Below are positions 15,577 to 23,111 of a DNA stretch of 34,600 nt, one piece after another; within the stretch, counting starts at the first letter, position 1; each line of letters begins with the position of its first letter. This stretch comes from CBCXVS01 sp965178525 (GTDB lineage Bacteria; Tectomicrobia; Entotheonellia; Entotheonellales; Entotheonellaceae), in assembly GCA_965178525.1 (NCBI GenBank), contig CBCXVS010000041.1:1-34600 (forward strand), given 5' to 3'. The notes under the pieces were generated by a model that was not told the DNA's origin, made no database searches, and was given only the letters and a program-made list of their open reading frames with translations. A program made the translations under genes and the position numbers.

Positions 15577-17235
15577 ATGCCAGCGAAACAAATTCTCTAC
15601 AGTTCCGAAGCGCGCAACGCCGTCCTGCGGGGCGTCGATCAATTGTCGGAAGCCGTGAAGGCCACGTTGGGTCCCAAGGGCCGCAATGTCGTCATCGACA
15701 AAAAATTTGGCTCCCCGCTGTCGACGAAAGACGGCGTGACCGTGGCCAAAGAGATTGAATTGAAAGAGCCCTTTGAAAATATGGGGGCGCAGTTGCTGCG
15801 CGAAGTGGCGAGCAAGACCAGCGATGTGGCCGGGGATGGCACGACCACGGCGACGGTGCTGGCGCAGTCGATCTTCCGCGAAGGGATTAAAAATGTCACC
15901 GCTGGTGGCAACCCCATGGATTTGAAACGCGGCATCGATCGCGCCGTCGAGGTCGCCACGGATGAGATCAAGAAGCTCAGCCGTCCCACGGCCGACAAGC
16001 GGGAGATTTCGCAGGTGGGCACGATTTCGGCCAATAACGATCCGAACATCGGGGATCTGATTGCCGAAGCCATGGAAAAAGTGGGCAAGGACGGGGTCAT
16101 TACGGTCGAAGAAGCCAAAAGCATGGAGACCTCGCTGGACATCGTCGAGGGTATGCAGTTTGATCGCGGCTATCTGTCCCCCTACTTTGTGACCAATCCG
16201 GAGCGCATGGAAGCGTCCTTGGAAGATGCCTATCTCCTTCTGCATGAGAAGAAAATCAGCAATATGCGGGATCTGCTGCCCGTGCTCGAGCAGATTGCCA
16301 AGATGAGCAAGCCCCTGGTGATTGTTGCCGAAGACGTCGAGGGCGAAGCCCTGGCGACGCTGGTGGTCAACAAGCTCCGCGGTACGCTGCAGTGCGTGGC
16401 GGTGAAGGCGCCCGGGTTCGGCGATCGGCGCAAGGAAATGCTGCAAGATATCGCCGTGTTGACCGGCGGCAATGTCATCTCCGAGGATCTCGGGATTAAG
16501 CTCGAAAACGTCACGTTGAACGATCTGGGACAGGCCAAGCGGGTGACGCTCGACAAGGAAAACACGACGGTTGTCGAAGGCGCTGGGGCAACGCAGGACA
16601 TTGAGGGCCGGGTGCGGCAAATCCGGACGCAGATCGAGGAAACGACTTCGGATTACGACCGCGAGAAATTGCAAGAGCGCCTGGCGAAACTGGTTGGTGG
16701 CGTCGCCGTCATCAATGTGGGCGCGGCGACGGAATCCGAGATGAAAGAGAAGAAGGCCCGCGTTGAAGACGCACTCAATGCGACGCGCGCGGCAGTGGAA
16801 GAGGGTGTTGTGCCCGGTGGTGGCGTGGCCTACATCCGGGCGATTCCGGCTCTCGAGCAGCTGGAGAACGAACTCGAAGGCGATCAGCGTGTGGGCGCGC
16901 GAATCATCCGGCGCGCGCTTGAGGAGCCGATGCGCCATATTGCCGCCAATGCCGGGTCGGAAGGCTCGATCGTCGTCCAAACGGTGCGCGGTATGAGCAC
17001 CAATGACGGTTATGATGCGGCGACTGACGCCTACGGAGATATGTTAGGCAGTGGCATTATTGATCCCACAAAGGTGACCCGGAGCGCGCTACAGAATGCG
17101 GCGAGCATTGCCGGGCTGCTGATGACCACGGAAGCATTAGTAACCGAACTACCGGAAAAAGAAGGCGCGGCGCCAGGCGGTATGGGCGGTATGGGCGGTA
17201 TGGGCGGTATGGGCGGTATGGAAGGCATGTATTAA
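15577..17235 (+). CDS. groEL: Chaperonin GroEL
   Basis: 552 aa, usual length. It is an ATP-dependent protein-folding ring. Signatures seen: GPKGRNVVIDKKFGSP (apical/equatorial ATP region), GDGTTTATVLAQ (catalytic loop with the conserved Asp), and AAVEEGVVPGGGVAYIRA. The C-terminus is the flexible (GGM)n tail, here five exact copies of a 9-bp unit (17176-17220) followed by EGMY. AAGGAGG at 15561-15567 precedes the ATG. An intrinsic terminator follows at once. Confidence 0.98.
   Translation: MPAKQILYSSEARNAVLRGVDQLSEAVKATLGPKGRNVVIDKKFGSPLSTKDGVTVAKEIELKEPFENMGAQLLREVASKTSDVAGDGTTTATVLAQSIFREGIKNVTAGGNPMDLKRGIDRAVEVATDEIKKLSRPTADKREISQVGTISANNDPNIGDLIAEAMEKVGKDGVITVEEAKSMETSLDIVEGMQFDRGYLSPYFVTNPERMEASLEDAYLLLHEKKISNMRDLLPVLEQIAKMSKPLVIVAEDVEGEALATLVVNKLRGTLQCVAVKAPGFGDRRKEMLQDIAVLTGGNVISEDLGIKLENVTLNDLGQAKRVTLDKENTTVVEGAGATQDIEGRVRQIRTQIEETTSDYDREKLQERLAKLVGGVAVINVGAATESEMKEKKARVEDALNATRAAVEEGVVPGGGVAYIRAIPALEQLENELEGDQRVGARIIRRALEEPMRHIAANAGSEGSIVVQTVRGMSTNDGYDAATDAYGDMLGSGIIDPTKVTRSALQNAASIAGLLMTTEALVTELPEKEGAAPGGMGGMGGMGGMGGMEGMY
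17176..17220 (+). repeat. 9-bp tandem repeat coding the GroEL GGM tail
   Basis: Five perfect copies of GGCGGTATG in frame. Identity at the third codon positions suggests recent slippage expansion. Confidence 0.85.
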
Positions 17236-17241
17236 GCAGTC

Positions 17242-17279
17242 AGCCGGCCCGTCCCAGTCCTGGGGCGGGCCGGCTTTTT
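17242..17279 (+). terminator. Intrinsic terminator of groESL
   Basis: Ten-bp perfect stem AGCCGGCCCG (17242-17251) with CGGGCCGGCT (17266-17275), a loop with its own small CCC/GGG pairing, and then TTTTT. Confidence 0.92.
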
Positions 17280-17373
17280 GTCCTCCTAGGGCCTACAACA
17301 TGCAAAGGAAATAAGATGCACCCCGTTAACGACTTCCAGCAGGTGGACGACTTGGGGAATTTTCAGACGGATT

Positions 17374-17715
17374 TCACGCCTGGCTGCCAGCTCCTGCCGC
17401 TCCTGCCGCTTCCCCACCAGCTCCTGCCGCTCCTGCCGCCGGCGGGCCAGCTCCTTTCAGAGCAGACCGTTCGCCAAAATAAAAGGCGGCGATAGCCGTC
17501 GTTGCGGTTCCGACTACGGATGCCGCCAACAAACCCTTAAACGTCAACGCAATCGTCGCGGTAGCGAAAGATACGGCTAAAAACGGACGAACAAGTGAAC
17601 GAACGGTATCTACCCAATCGGTCGGAGAAGTGGCTCCTGGTGATCCGGGGTTTGCGGACTCGTTGCCACTCATTTCGGTTGCTGCTTGACTTTGAGATAG
17701 ATCCTCTTCAGCCAT
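17374..17715 (-). CDS. Small two-helix membrane protein with Gly/Ala-rich tail
   Basis: 113 aa from ATG 17715, chosen because GGAGG stands just upstream; a second ATG at 17718 is equally possible, and the frame stays open to 17904. The N-terminal 35 residues are polar (Ser/Asn/Gln/Asp-rich). Two hydrophobic helices follow (RPFLAVSFATATIALTFKG and AASVVGTATTAIAAFYFG), then FGERSALK, and a tail of GAAGAG-like repeats encoded by CTGCCG/CTCCTG repeats. A polar start, two helices and a YFGER-like turn recall holin-like or other small membrane proteins, but I cannot assign a family. Probably inner-membrane. Confidence 0.55.
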   Translation of the reverse strand: MAEEDLSQSQAATEMSGNESANPGSPGATSPTDWVDTVRSLVRPFLAVSFATATIALTFKGLLAASVVGTATTAIAAFYFGERSALKGAGPPAAGAAGAGGEAAGAAGAGSQA

Positions 17716-18094
17716 CATAACCTCCCAGTTTTGGCAAGCCTGCCTCAAGGCCAACGGTTTGCCTGGTGCTGTCTTAGATATCGAGTGTAGACGTAGGAAA
17801 ACCCCATCGGGGTGAGGATCAGGTCGCCAGAACGTAGCATCGTGCGCCGTGGGGTGAGGTCCTCTTTCTCGTCCTCGCCGACCCTCTGCCTTTTCTTCCA
17901 TCATTACCCTTCCGCGTTTCTCACCCTGGTTCGTAGAGGACGATCATACCCCAAATGGCCTGTAAATGAAACTATGCTTTCACGAGTGCTTTCGCGCGCC
18001 GCATTGTGTAGTATCACACGGAGCCAGGCATCGGCGACACGCGTCTACGAGCGTCTGTCCGATCACACTGCATGGTTTTGTAAAGCGAGTAGCT

Positions 18095-19285
18095 ATGGTA
18101 CCCTACCAGCATGCTTTGGCACACTTGTTACGTACGGTACACCCCCTCACCGGAGAGCGCTTGCCGCTGACGGTATCGGCCGGCCGCACCCTGGCGGCGG
18201 CTCTGGTGGCGCCGTATCCCATGCCGCCTTTTGACCAATCTCTGATGGATGGCTATGCCCTGCGCAGTGCCGACACCCGAAGCGCGACGGCTGCCAAGCC
18301 GGTGCGGTTGCCCTTGGGTCCCACGCTGACAGCAGGCGAAACATTCTGCCACCCGGTGGCGCCACGCCACGCGATTCGGATTATGACAGGCGCGGCCATT
18401 CCGGCCGGAACGGACACGGTGATGCGGTTGGAAGACGGCGAGGTCGACGACATGCTGGTGCTGCGCCAACCGTTGGCCCGTGGTATGTATATCCAGCGAC
18501 GCGGGGCGGAGGTGCGGCCACGTACAGTGATCTGCAAAGCTGGGGAGCGTTTAACACCCCAACGCATTGGCATGGCGCTGGCGCTCGGCCTGGAACATGC
18601 GGATGTGATCAGACAGCCGCGTCTGGCCTTGGTCGCCCCCGGCGATGAACTTCTCCCCCCCGGCGCCTCGTTGCAACCGGGAAAGAAATGGTGCAGCAAT
18701 CTCTATGCATTGGCGGTGCGGGCCCAGGAACTCGGGTGTTTGACTACCAATCTCGGCATTGTACCCGATACGCCGGAGGCGCTGACTACCGCGCTGGCGC
18801 AAGGCCTGGATGGGGACATTGTGATCATTCTGGGCGCCTCAGGACGCGGGCAGCATGATTTTGCCGGGCACGCCATGGCCAACGTCGGAGCCGCTCCTCT
18901 CTTTCAAGGTGTGGCCATGGCCCCTGGCCGCAGTGTCGCGGTCGCACAACACCACGACACACTCGTGTTCGGTCTTCCCGGGTCGCCGTGGGCAACGTTT
19001 GTGACGTTTGAGGCACTCGTTCGTCCGGCCCTCGAGGCGATGCAGGGCCAACGTGCAAACCGTCTGGTGCCGGCCCTGCTGACGACTCCCGTGCAGGTGC
19101 GCCGTGGCGTCACGCATTTTCTGCCAGCCCGCTTAAAACAAGGTATCGAGGTGTGGGAGGCGACCCCACTCGGCGATTTGCTCGCGGTGGCACAGGCGGA
19201 GTCTGATCCTCTCGGCTTGGTCGTGGTGCCCCCGCATCGCCGCCATCTGCTGGCAGGAACTCGGGTGCGGGTGCAGCGGCTCTAA
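18095..19285 (+). CDS. MoeA-like molybdopterin molybdotransferase, divergent
   Basis: 396 aa from ATG 18095 (MVPYQHALAHLLRTVHPLTG); the open frame extends upstream to 17966 but homology starts here. MoeA inserts molybdate into adenylated molybdopterin. Recognised segments: DQSLMDGYALRSADT (family DNSAMDGYA), RIMTGAAIPAGTDTVMRLED, GDELLPPG, and FGLPGSPWATFVTFEALVRPAL (family LPGNP). Several active-site positions deviate: DQSLMDG for DNSAMDG, GASGRGQHDF where GGVSVGDYD is usual, and LPGSP. The ribosome site is weak. It may be a MoeA paralogue with changed substrate or reduced activity. No other molybdenum-cofactor gene is near. Confidence 0.8.
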   Translation: MVPYQHALAHLLRTVHPLTGERLPLTVSAGRTLAAALVAPYPMPPFDQSLMDGYALRSADTRSATAAKPVRLPLGPTLTAGETFCHPVAPRHAIRIMTGAAIPAGTDTVMRLEDGEVDDMLVLRQPLARGMYIQRRGAEVRPRTVICKAGERLTPQRIGMALALGLEHADVIRQPRLALVAPGDELLPPGASLQPGKKWCSNLYALAVRAQELGCLTTNLGIVPDTPEALTTALAQGLDGDIVIILGASGRGQHDFAGHAMANVGAAPLFQGVAMAPGRSVAVAQHHDTLVFGLPGSPWATFVTFEALVRPALEAMQGQRANRLVPALLTTPVQVRRGVTHFLPARLKQGIEVWEATPLGDLLAVAQAESDPLGLVVVPPHRRHLLAGTRVRVQRL

Positions 19286-19407
19286 ACCGGTCCATACGAG
19301 ATGGGTACACCGAGAGCCGCTCGCCAGCTCGCATCCTGGCATGTTCCGAAAATTCGGTGTGCGACTCTCATGTGGGCGGGTTGAGGACGGCCTCGGATCA
19401 GCCAGCA

Positions 19408-20772
19408 TCATAGCGCCGTATTGTGCCTCCTGAGCTTGTTGTAGAGAGCGCGCCGGCTAATGCCCAGCATCTTGGCAGCTTCCTTCTTATTGCCCCCAGT
19501 TGCGCCCAAGGTGACCGTAATGAGTTCCCATTCCGCATCACACAGCCGCGTGCCTGGCTGCACCGGCAATGGTGGCGTGACCGTCTTCGCCCCCGCGGCT
19601 TCGCGGAGACGATCCGGGAAGAGATCGGCCGTCAAGGCTTTCTCCCGAGCTATGAGCACCGCACGCTGGATCATGTTCTTCAACTCTCGGACATTCCCTG
19701 GCCAGGCGTATCGTTCCAACAAATACACGGTCTCTGCTGTGATCGCCTCGACGGACTTGTTGTACAGCGTATTAAAGCGCGTGACAAACGTCCGTGACAG
19801 CAGTATGATATCCTCTGGCCGTTCGCGCAGCGGTGGCAACGCAATGCGAAAAACATCGAATCGATAATAGAGGTCTTGGCGAAACTGTCCCTGTGCAATG
19901 GCCTGTTCGAGGTCTTCGTTGGTAGCCGCGAGCAGCCGCACATCGACCTGGATCGGTTTGCGTCCACCCAGACGCTGCAGCATCTGGGTTTCCAGCAAGC
20001 GCAAGAGGCTGACCTGAACCTTCGCATCCATCGTATTGATCTCATCCAGAAAAATCGTCCCGCCATGAGCTTGCTCGAAATGCCCCGGTTTGGTGCTGGA
20101 AGCGCCGGTGAAGGCGCCTTTTTCGTACCCAAAAAGCTCACTGGCGATCAGGTCGGATGACATCGCGCCGGTATTGACGACGACGTAGGGGCCGTTGTGG
20201 CGACAGCTGCGTTTGTGGATGGAGGCGGCGACGAGGTCCTTGCCCGTCCCCGTCTCGCCCGTAATCAAGACGGTAATGTCTGTCGCTGCGACCTCTTGGA
20301 TGCGCTTGTAAACCATTTGCATCGGCGCGCTACGACCGATCATGTCGTCGAAATGGTCCGGCAATCCCTCTGCCGCCGGCAGGAGAGCATCAATACGCGC
20401 GTACTGCTTGCGTAAGGCGACCGTGACCAACCCATAGAGTTCATCGCTATCCAAGGGGCGGCACAAATAGTTGAAGGCGCCAGCTCGCAGGCTGTCAATA
20501 GCCAGCTTCAGGTTCGTACGGTTCACCACCACCAGGACTTGCGTATACGGCGCGTCAACCGCCAGGACCGTGAGCAGTTCTAAACTATAGGGGGCATTCG
20601 TCCGAGCCGTTTGCGTGTCCCAGATCACCAGGTCGTAGGTCGTCTGGTGAACTTTGTCGAAAAGCGCATCAACGGTCCGTACCGCCTCGATCCGCATCTG
20701 CTCAGGAGGGCACTGACGTTTGAGCAGCCGACAGATTTCTCCCCCCGTCTCAAACACCAAAATGTTGCGCAC
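19408..20772 (-). CDS. Sigma-54-dependent response regulator (NtrC family) with degenerate receiver
   Basis: 454 aa from GTG 20772, with GGAGG nine bases upstream. Receiver domain about 1-120: the acidic pocket is mostly lost (FETGGE where a DD pair is usual), Asp52 (VIWDTQT) remains, and the usual Lys is Arg105 (CRPLD). AAA+ domain: Walker A GETGTGKD (172-179), sigma-54 loop GAFTGA (219-224), Walker B TIFLDE (239-244), and an arginine-finger region. Fis-type helix-turn-helix at the C-terminus (NKKEAAKMLGISRRALYNKL). It activates RNA polymerase with sigma-54 by ATP hydrolysis. The unusual receiver may respond without canonical phosphorylation. No histidine kinase lies alongside. Divergent to it is a sigma-54 promoter (21207-21222). 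Confidence 0.93.
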   Translation of the reverse strand: MRNILVFETGGEICRLLKRQCPPEQMRIEAVRTVDALFDKVHQTTYDLVIWDTQTARTNAPYSLELLTVLAVDAPYTQVLVVVNRTNLKLAIDSLRAGAFNYLCRPLDSDELYGLVTVALRKQYARIDALLPAAEGLPDHFDDMIGRSAPMQMVYKRIQEVAATDITVLITGETGTGKDLVAASIHKRSCRHNGPYVVVNTGAMSSDLIASELFGYEKGAFTGASSTKPGHFEQAHGGTIFLDEINTMDAKVQVSLLRLLETQMLQRLGGRKPIQVDVRLLAATNEDLEQAIAQGQFRQDLYYRFDVFRIALPPLRERPEDIILLSRTFVTRFNTLYNKSVEAITAETVYLLERYAWPGNVRELKNMIQRAVLIAREKALTADLFPDRLREAAGAKTVTPPLPVQPGTRLCDAEWELITVTLGATGGNKKEAAKMLGISRRALYNKLRRHNTAL

Positions 20773-20925
20773 CGTTGTCTGCCTCCGACATCATGCGCCT
20801 TCTTGACGCATCAAATCTACGCGCACTAATTCTTGGCCCGGTTCGGCCTTGGTGCTGGGATGTGGGTGGAAACCAGAGCCTGACGCCGAGTCATACGAGA
20901 GCAAAAGCGGTCCGGTCCATGAGGC

Positions 20926-20947
20926 TGTGTATAGAACACGCACACGA
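20926..20947 (+). promoter_or_regulatory. Candidate upstream activator site, copy 1
   Basis: TGTGTATAGA followed by ACACGCACACGA. It differs from copy 2 at two of 22 positions and has the dyad GTGT-N11-ACAC. It lies about 300 bp upstream of the predicted sigma-54 start. Confidence 0.5.
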
Positions 20948-21032
20948 AAGAATACACCGCTGCGTTTGCGCGTGCAAAACAATTTTATCTATTTGATTTA
21001 TAAATGACTTTTCTTTAGTTTGAATACCTGCT

Positions 21033-21054
21033 TGTGTATAGATCATGCACACGA
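21033..21054 (+). promoter_or_regulatory. Candidate upstream activator site, copy 2
   Basis: TGTGTATAGA followed by TCATGCACACGA, 107 bp after copy 1 and about 190 bp before the predicted sigma-54 start. A degenerate third copy (TGTGTATGACC-TGCTCACG, 21057-21075) adjoins it. Confidence 0.5.
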
Positions 21055-21206
21055 TATGTGTATGACCTGCTCACGTCGAAACCCGTATGAGGCGTTCATG
21101 CTTATCCCGACCTCTTCCTTCTACCCATGAGATTGGTAAGTCTGACGTCCAACGGTCTTACGGCGCCTCCTGTCCCGGTCTCAGGCCAACGCCGTCATGA
21201 TGCCTA

Positions 21207-21222
21207 TGGCATGGTCTTTGCA
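21207..21222 (+). promoter_or_regulatory. Sigma-54 (-24/-12) promoter
   Basis: TGGCATGGTCTTTGCA fits the consensus TGGCAYR-N4-TTGCW exactly, with GG and GC at the required spacing. The expected start is near 21233, about 170 bases before the FAD oxidoreductase ATG. It is the only good match I noticed in the intergenic DNA, and it lies beside a gene for a sigma-54 activator. Confidence 0.8.
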
Positions 21223-21300
21223 CCATAAATTCTTCAGCAAACGCAGGCCCCACCCCTTCTTCCTGGCCACCGAGGGTGGGACAACCGGGCGTTTAAGTTG

Positions 21301-21366
21301 CTGGACAAAATAAGCCACATCGTTTTTCCAGAGGAAAAATAGGCATTTCATTCTGTTCGGGCACTT
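21301..21366 (+). repeat. 66-nt conserved leader element, copy B (upstream of FAD oxidoreductase)
   Basis: Plus-strand counterpart of copy A at 11700-11765 (55 of 66 identical, no gaps). It falls inside the predicted 5' untranslated region between the sigma-54 start and ATG 21405. The hairpin GTTTTTCC-AGA-GGAAAAAT is at about 21322-21340. Similarity extends weakly about 12 bases further upstream. Confidence 0.6.
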
Positions 21367-21404
21367 AGGAGACCGCTTGTTCGCACGCACGACAGGGGAA
21401 TTCC

Positions 21405-22979
21405 ATGGCAACCCAATATGAGGCGATCATCGTTGGCGCCGGTCACAACGGGCTAATTTGCGCCGCCTATCTCGCCAAGGCCGGCAAGAGGGTCTTGGTG
21501 CTCGAGCGCCGTCACATCATCGGCGGCGCCTGTGTCACCGAGGAAACCTGGCCTGGCTACCACATCTCAACCGCCTCCTATGTGATGAGCATGATGCAGA
21601 AGCGGATACTCGAGGATCTGGAACTCAAGAAGTACGGCTGGGAAGTTCTGCCCATGGAATGCCTGTTTGTTCCCTTCCCCGATGGCCGCTACTTTGCGCT
21701 CTGGGAGGATCCGAAGCGGACGATGTCCGAAGTCGCCAAGTTCTCTAAGAAAGACGCCGAGATGTACCCGGTGTTTGAGGCATTCCTCAACGAAGCGGCG
21801 CAATTCGTGCGCCAATTGCTGTGGGTCACGCCTCCGAATCCCACCTCGCGACGCCTCCGTGACCTCAAAGAACTCCTTGGCCTCGCCAACAAGTTCCGCC
21901 GATTGGGCGGCAAGCTCTTCCGCTTTGCCGACCTCATGACCATGAGCATCAGCGACTTTTTGGACATGTACTTCGAGTCCGACCCCATCAAAGCGGCGAA
22001 GGCTTACTATGGTTCGATCGGAACCTTCCTGGGACCCCGGTCGCCAGGGACGGCCTACGTGCTCCTGCATCATCTGATGGGCGACCTCGGCGGCGCTGGG
22101 GGCTGGGGCTTCATGCGCGGCGGTATGGGCGGGGTGACGAAGGCGATCGCGGCCTCGGCTGAGCATTACGGGGTTGCCATCCGTACCGAGGCCGAAATCG
22201 CTCACATCCTCGTCAAGGACGGCCGGGTCACCGGCGTCGCCCTGCAATCCGGGGAAGAGATTGTCAGCCATGTGGTGGTCAGCAACGCGGACCCCAAGAC
22301 GACCTTCCTCAACCTTGTGGATACGGAACACCTGCCGGACGATTTCGTAGAGGAGATACGCCACTACCGCACCTTCAGCACCGCTTTCAAACTCAACGTC
22401 GTCCTTGAGGAACCCCCTCGGTACACCGCCTTCGACCCCGACGCGATGGGCATCGAGTACCCCGCCTACGTGCATATCGGGCCCAGCATGGCCTACCTGG
22501 AAAAGGCTTATGATGACGCCAAGTACGGTCAGCCCTCCGAGAAGCCGTTCTTCACGCCGTGTCTGCCGACGTGGGTCGATCCGGACCGGGCCCCACGTGG
22601 CAAGCACATCTTAGACCTGTTCGGTGGTCACACGCCCTACACCCTGGAAGGGACCACGTGGGCCGCCGAGCGCGAAAAATTTGCCGACAACGTCCTGGAT
22701 ACACTAGCAGAATATGCGCCGAACGTCAGAGATGCGGTCATTCACCGCCAGCTCCTTGTGCCGCCGGATCTGGAGCGCATCTTTGCCCTGCCGCAGGGTC
22801 ATATCTTCCATGGCGAACTGACGCTGGACCAACTCTTTTTCATGCGCCCGGTACCCGGCTATGCCAACTACCGCTCTCCTATCAAAGGCCTCTATCAGTG
22901 TGGTTCGGGGACGCATCCTGGCGGCGGCGTGATGGGGATGGGAGGCCATAATGCAGCCCGCGAAATCCTGAAAGACTAG
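21405..22979 (+). CDS. PYROXD2/phytoene desaturase-like FAD-dependent oxidoreductase
   Basis: 524 aa. The N-terminal Rossmann motif GAGHNGL (11-17), then LVLERRHIIGGACVTEE, is the FAD-binding signature of the phytoene dehydrogenase/amine-oxidase superfamily. The GLYQCGSGTHPGGGVMGMGGHNAA stretch near the C-terminus closes the FAD site. GAGGWGFMRGGMGGVTKAIA is typical of the PYROXD2 branch. The substrate is unknown. AGGGG precedes ATG 21405. It lies behind a sigma-54 promoter and 132 bp ahead of a DmdA/GcvT-like gene in the same direction, so the two are probably co-transcribed. No carotenoid genes are present, so carotenoid desaturation is unlikely. Oxidation of an amine or other small molecule feeding the folate enzyme is a reasonable guess only. 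Confidence 0.85.
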   Translation: MATQYEAIIVGAGHNGLICAAYLAKAGKRVLVLERRHIIGGACVTEETWPGYHISTASYVMSMMQKRILEDLELKKYGWEVLPMECLFVPFPDGRYFALWEDPKRTMSEVAKFSKKDAEMYPVFEAFLNEAAQFVRQLLWVTPPNPTSRRLRDLKELLGLANKFRRLGGKLFRFADLMTMSISDFLDMYFESDPIKAAKAYYGSIGTFLGPRSPGTAYVLLHHLMGDLGGAGGWGFMRGGMGGVTKAIAASAEHYGVAIRTEAEIAHILVKDGRVTGVALQSGEEIVSHVVVSNADPKTTFLNLVDTEHLPDDFVEEIRHYRTFSTAFKLNVVLEEPPRYTAFDPDAMGIEYPAYVHIGPSMAYLEKAYDDAKYGQPSEKPFFTPCLPTWVDPDRAPRGKHILDLFGGHTPYTLEGTTWAAEREKFADNVLDTLAEYAPNVRDAVIHRQLLVPPDLERIFALPQGHIFHGELTLDQLFFMRPVPGYANYRSPIKGLYQCGSGTHPGGGVMGMGGHNAAREILKD

Positions 22980-23111
22980 TACACACCGGCAGCAGTCCGC
23001 CAGCGGTTTGAATGCCGTCAGCCAACCTATATCCGAGCGATCAACCGACGAACCATTTGCCGTACGCAGTACTAGACGCATCGAGACTAGACTGCCATAG
23101 GAGATGTCAGC

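Larger units (their letters stand above)
20773..21180. other. Regulatory gap between activator gene and sigma-54 promoter
   Basis: No gene. It contains the repeated GTGT-N11-ACAC sites, annotated separately, and an AT-rich stretch at about 20978-21025. A weak minus-strand promoter candidate for the activator gene is TTCAAA (21024-21019), 16 bp, TATAAA (21002-20997). Confidence 0.5.

Noticed and set aside
15556..16980. 474-aa open frame antisense to groEL, and similar long antisense frames in recG, relA/spoT, nrdJ and the FAD oxidoreductase gene
   Set aside because: They mirror strongly conserved genes on the other strand and have no motifs or ribosome sites of their own.
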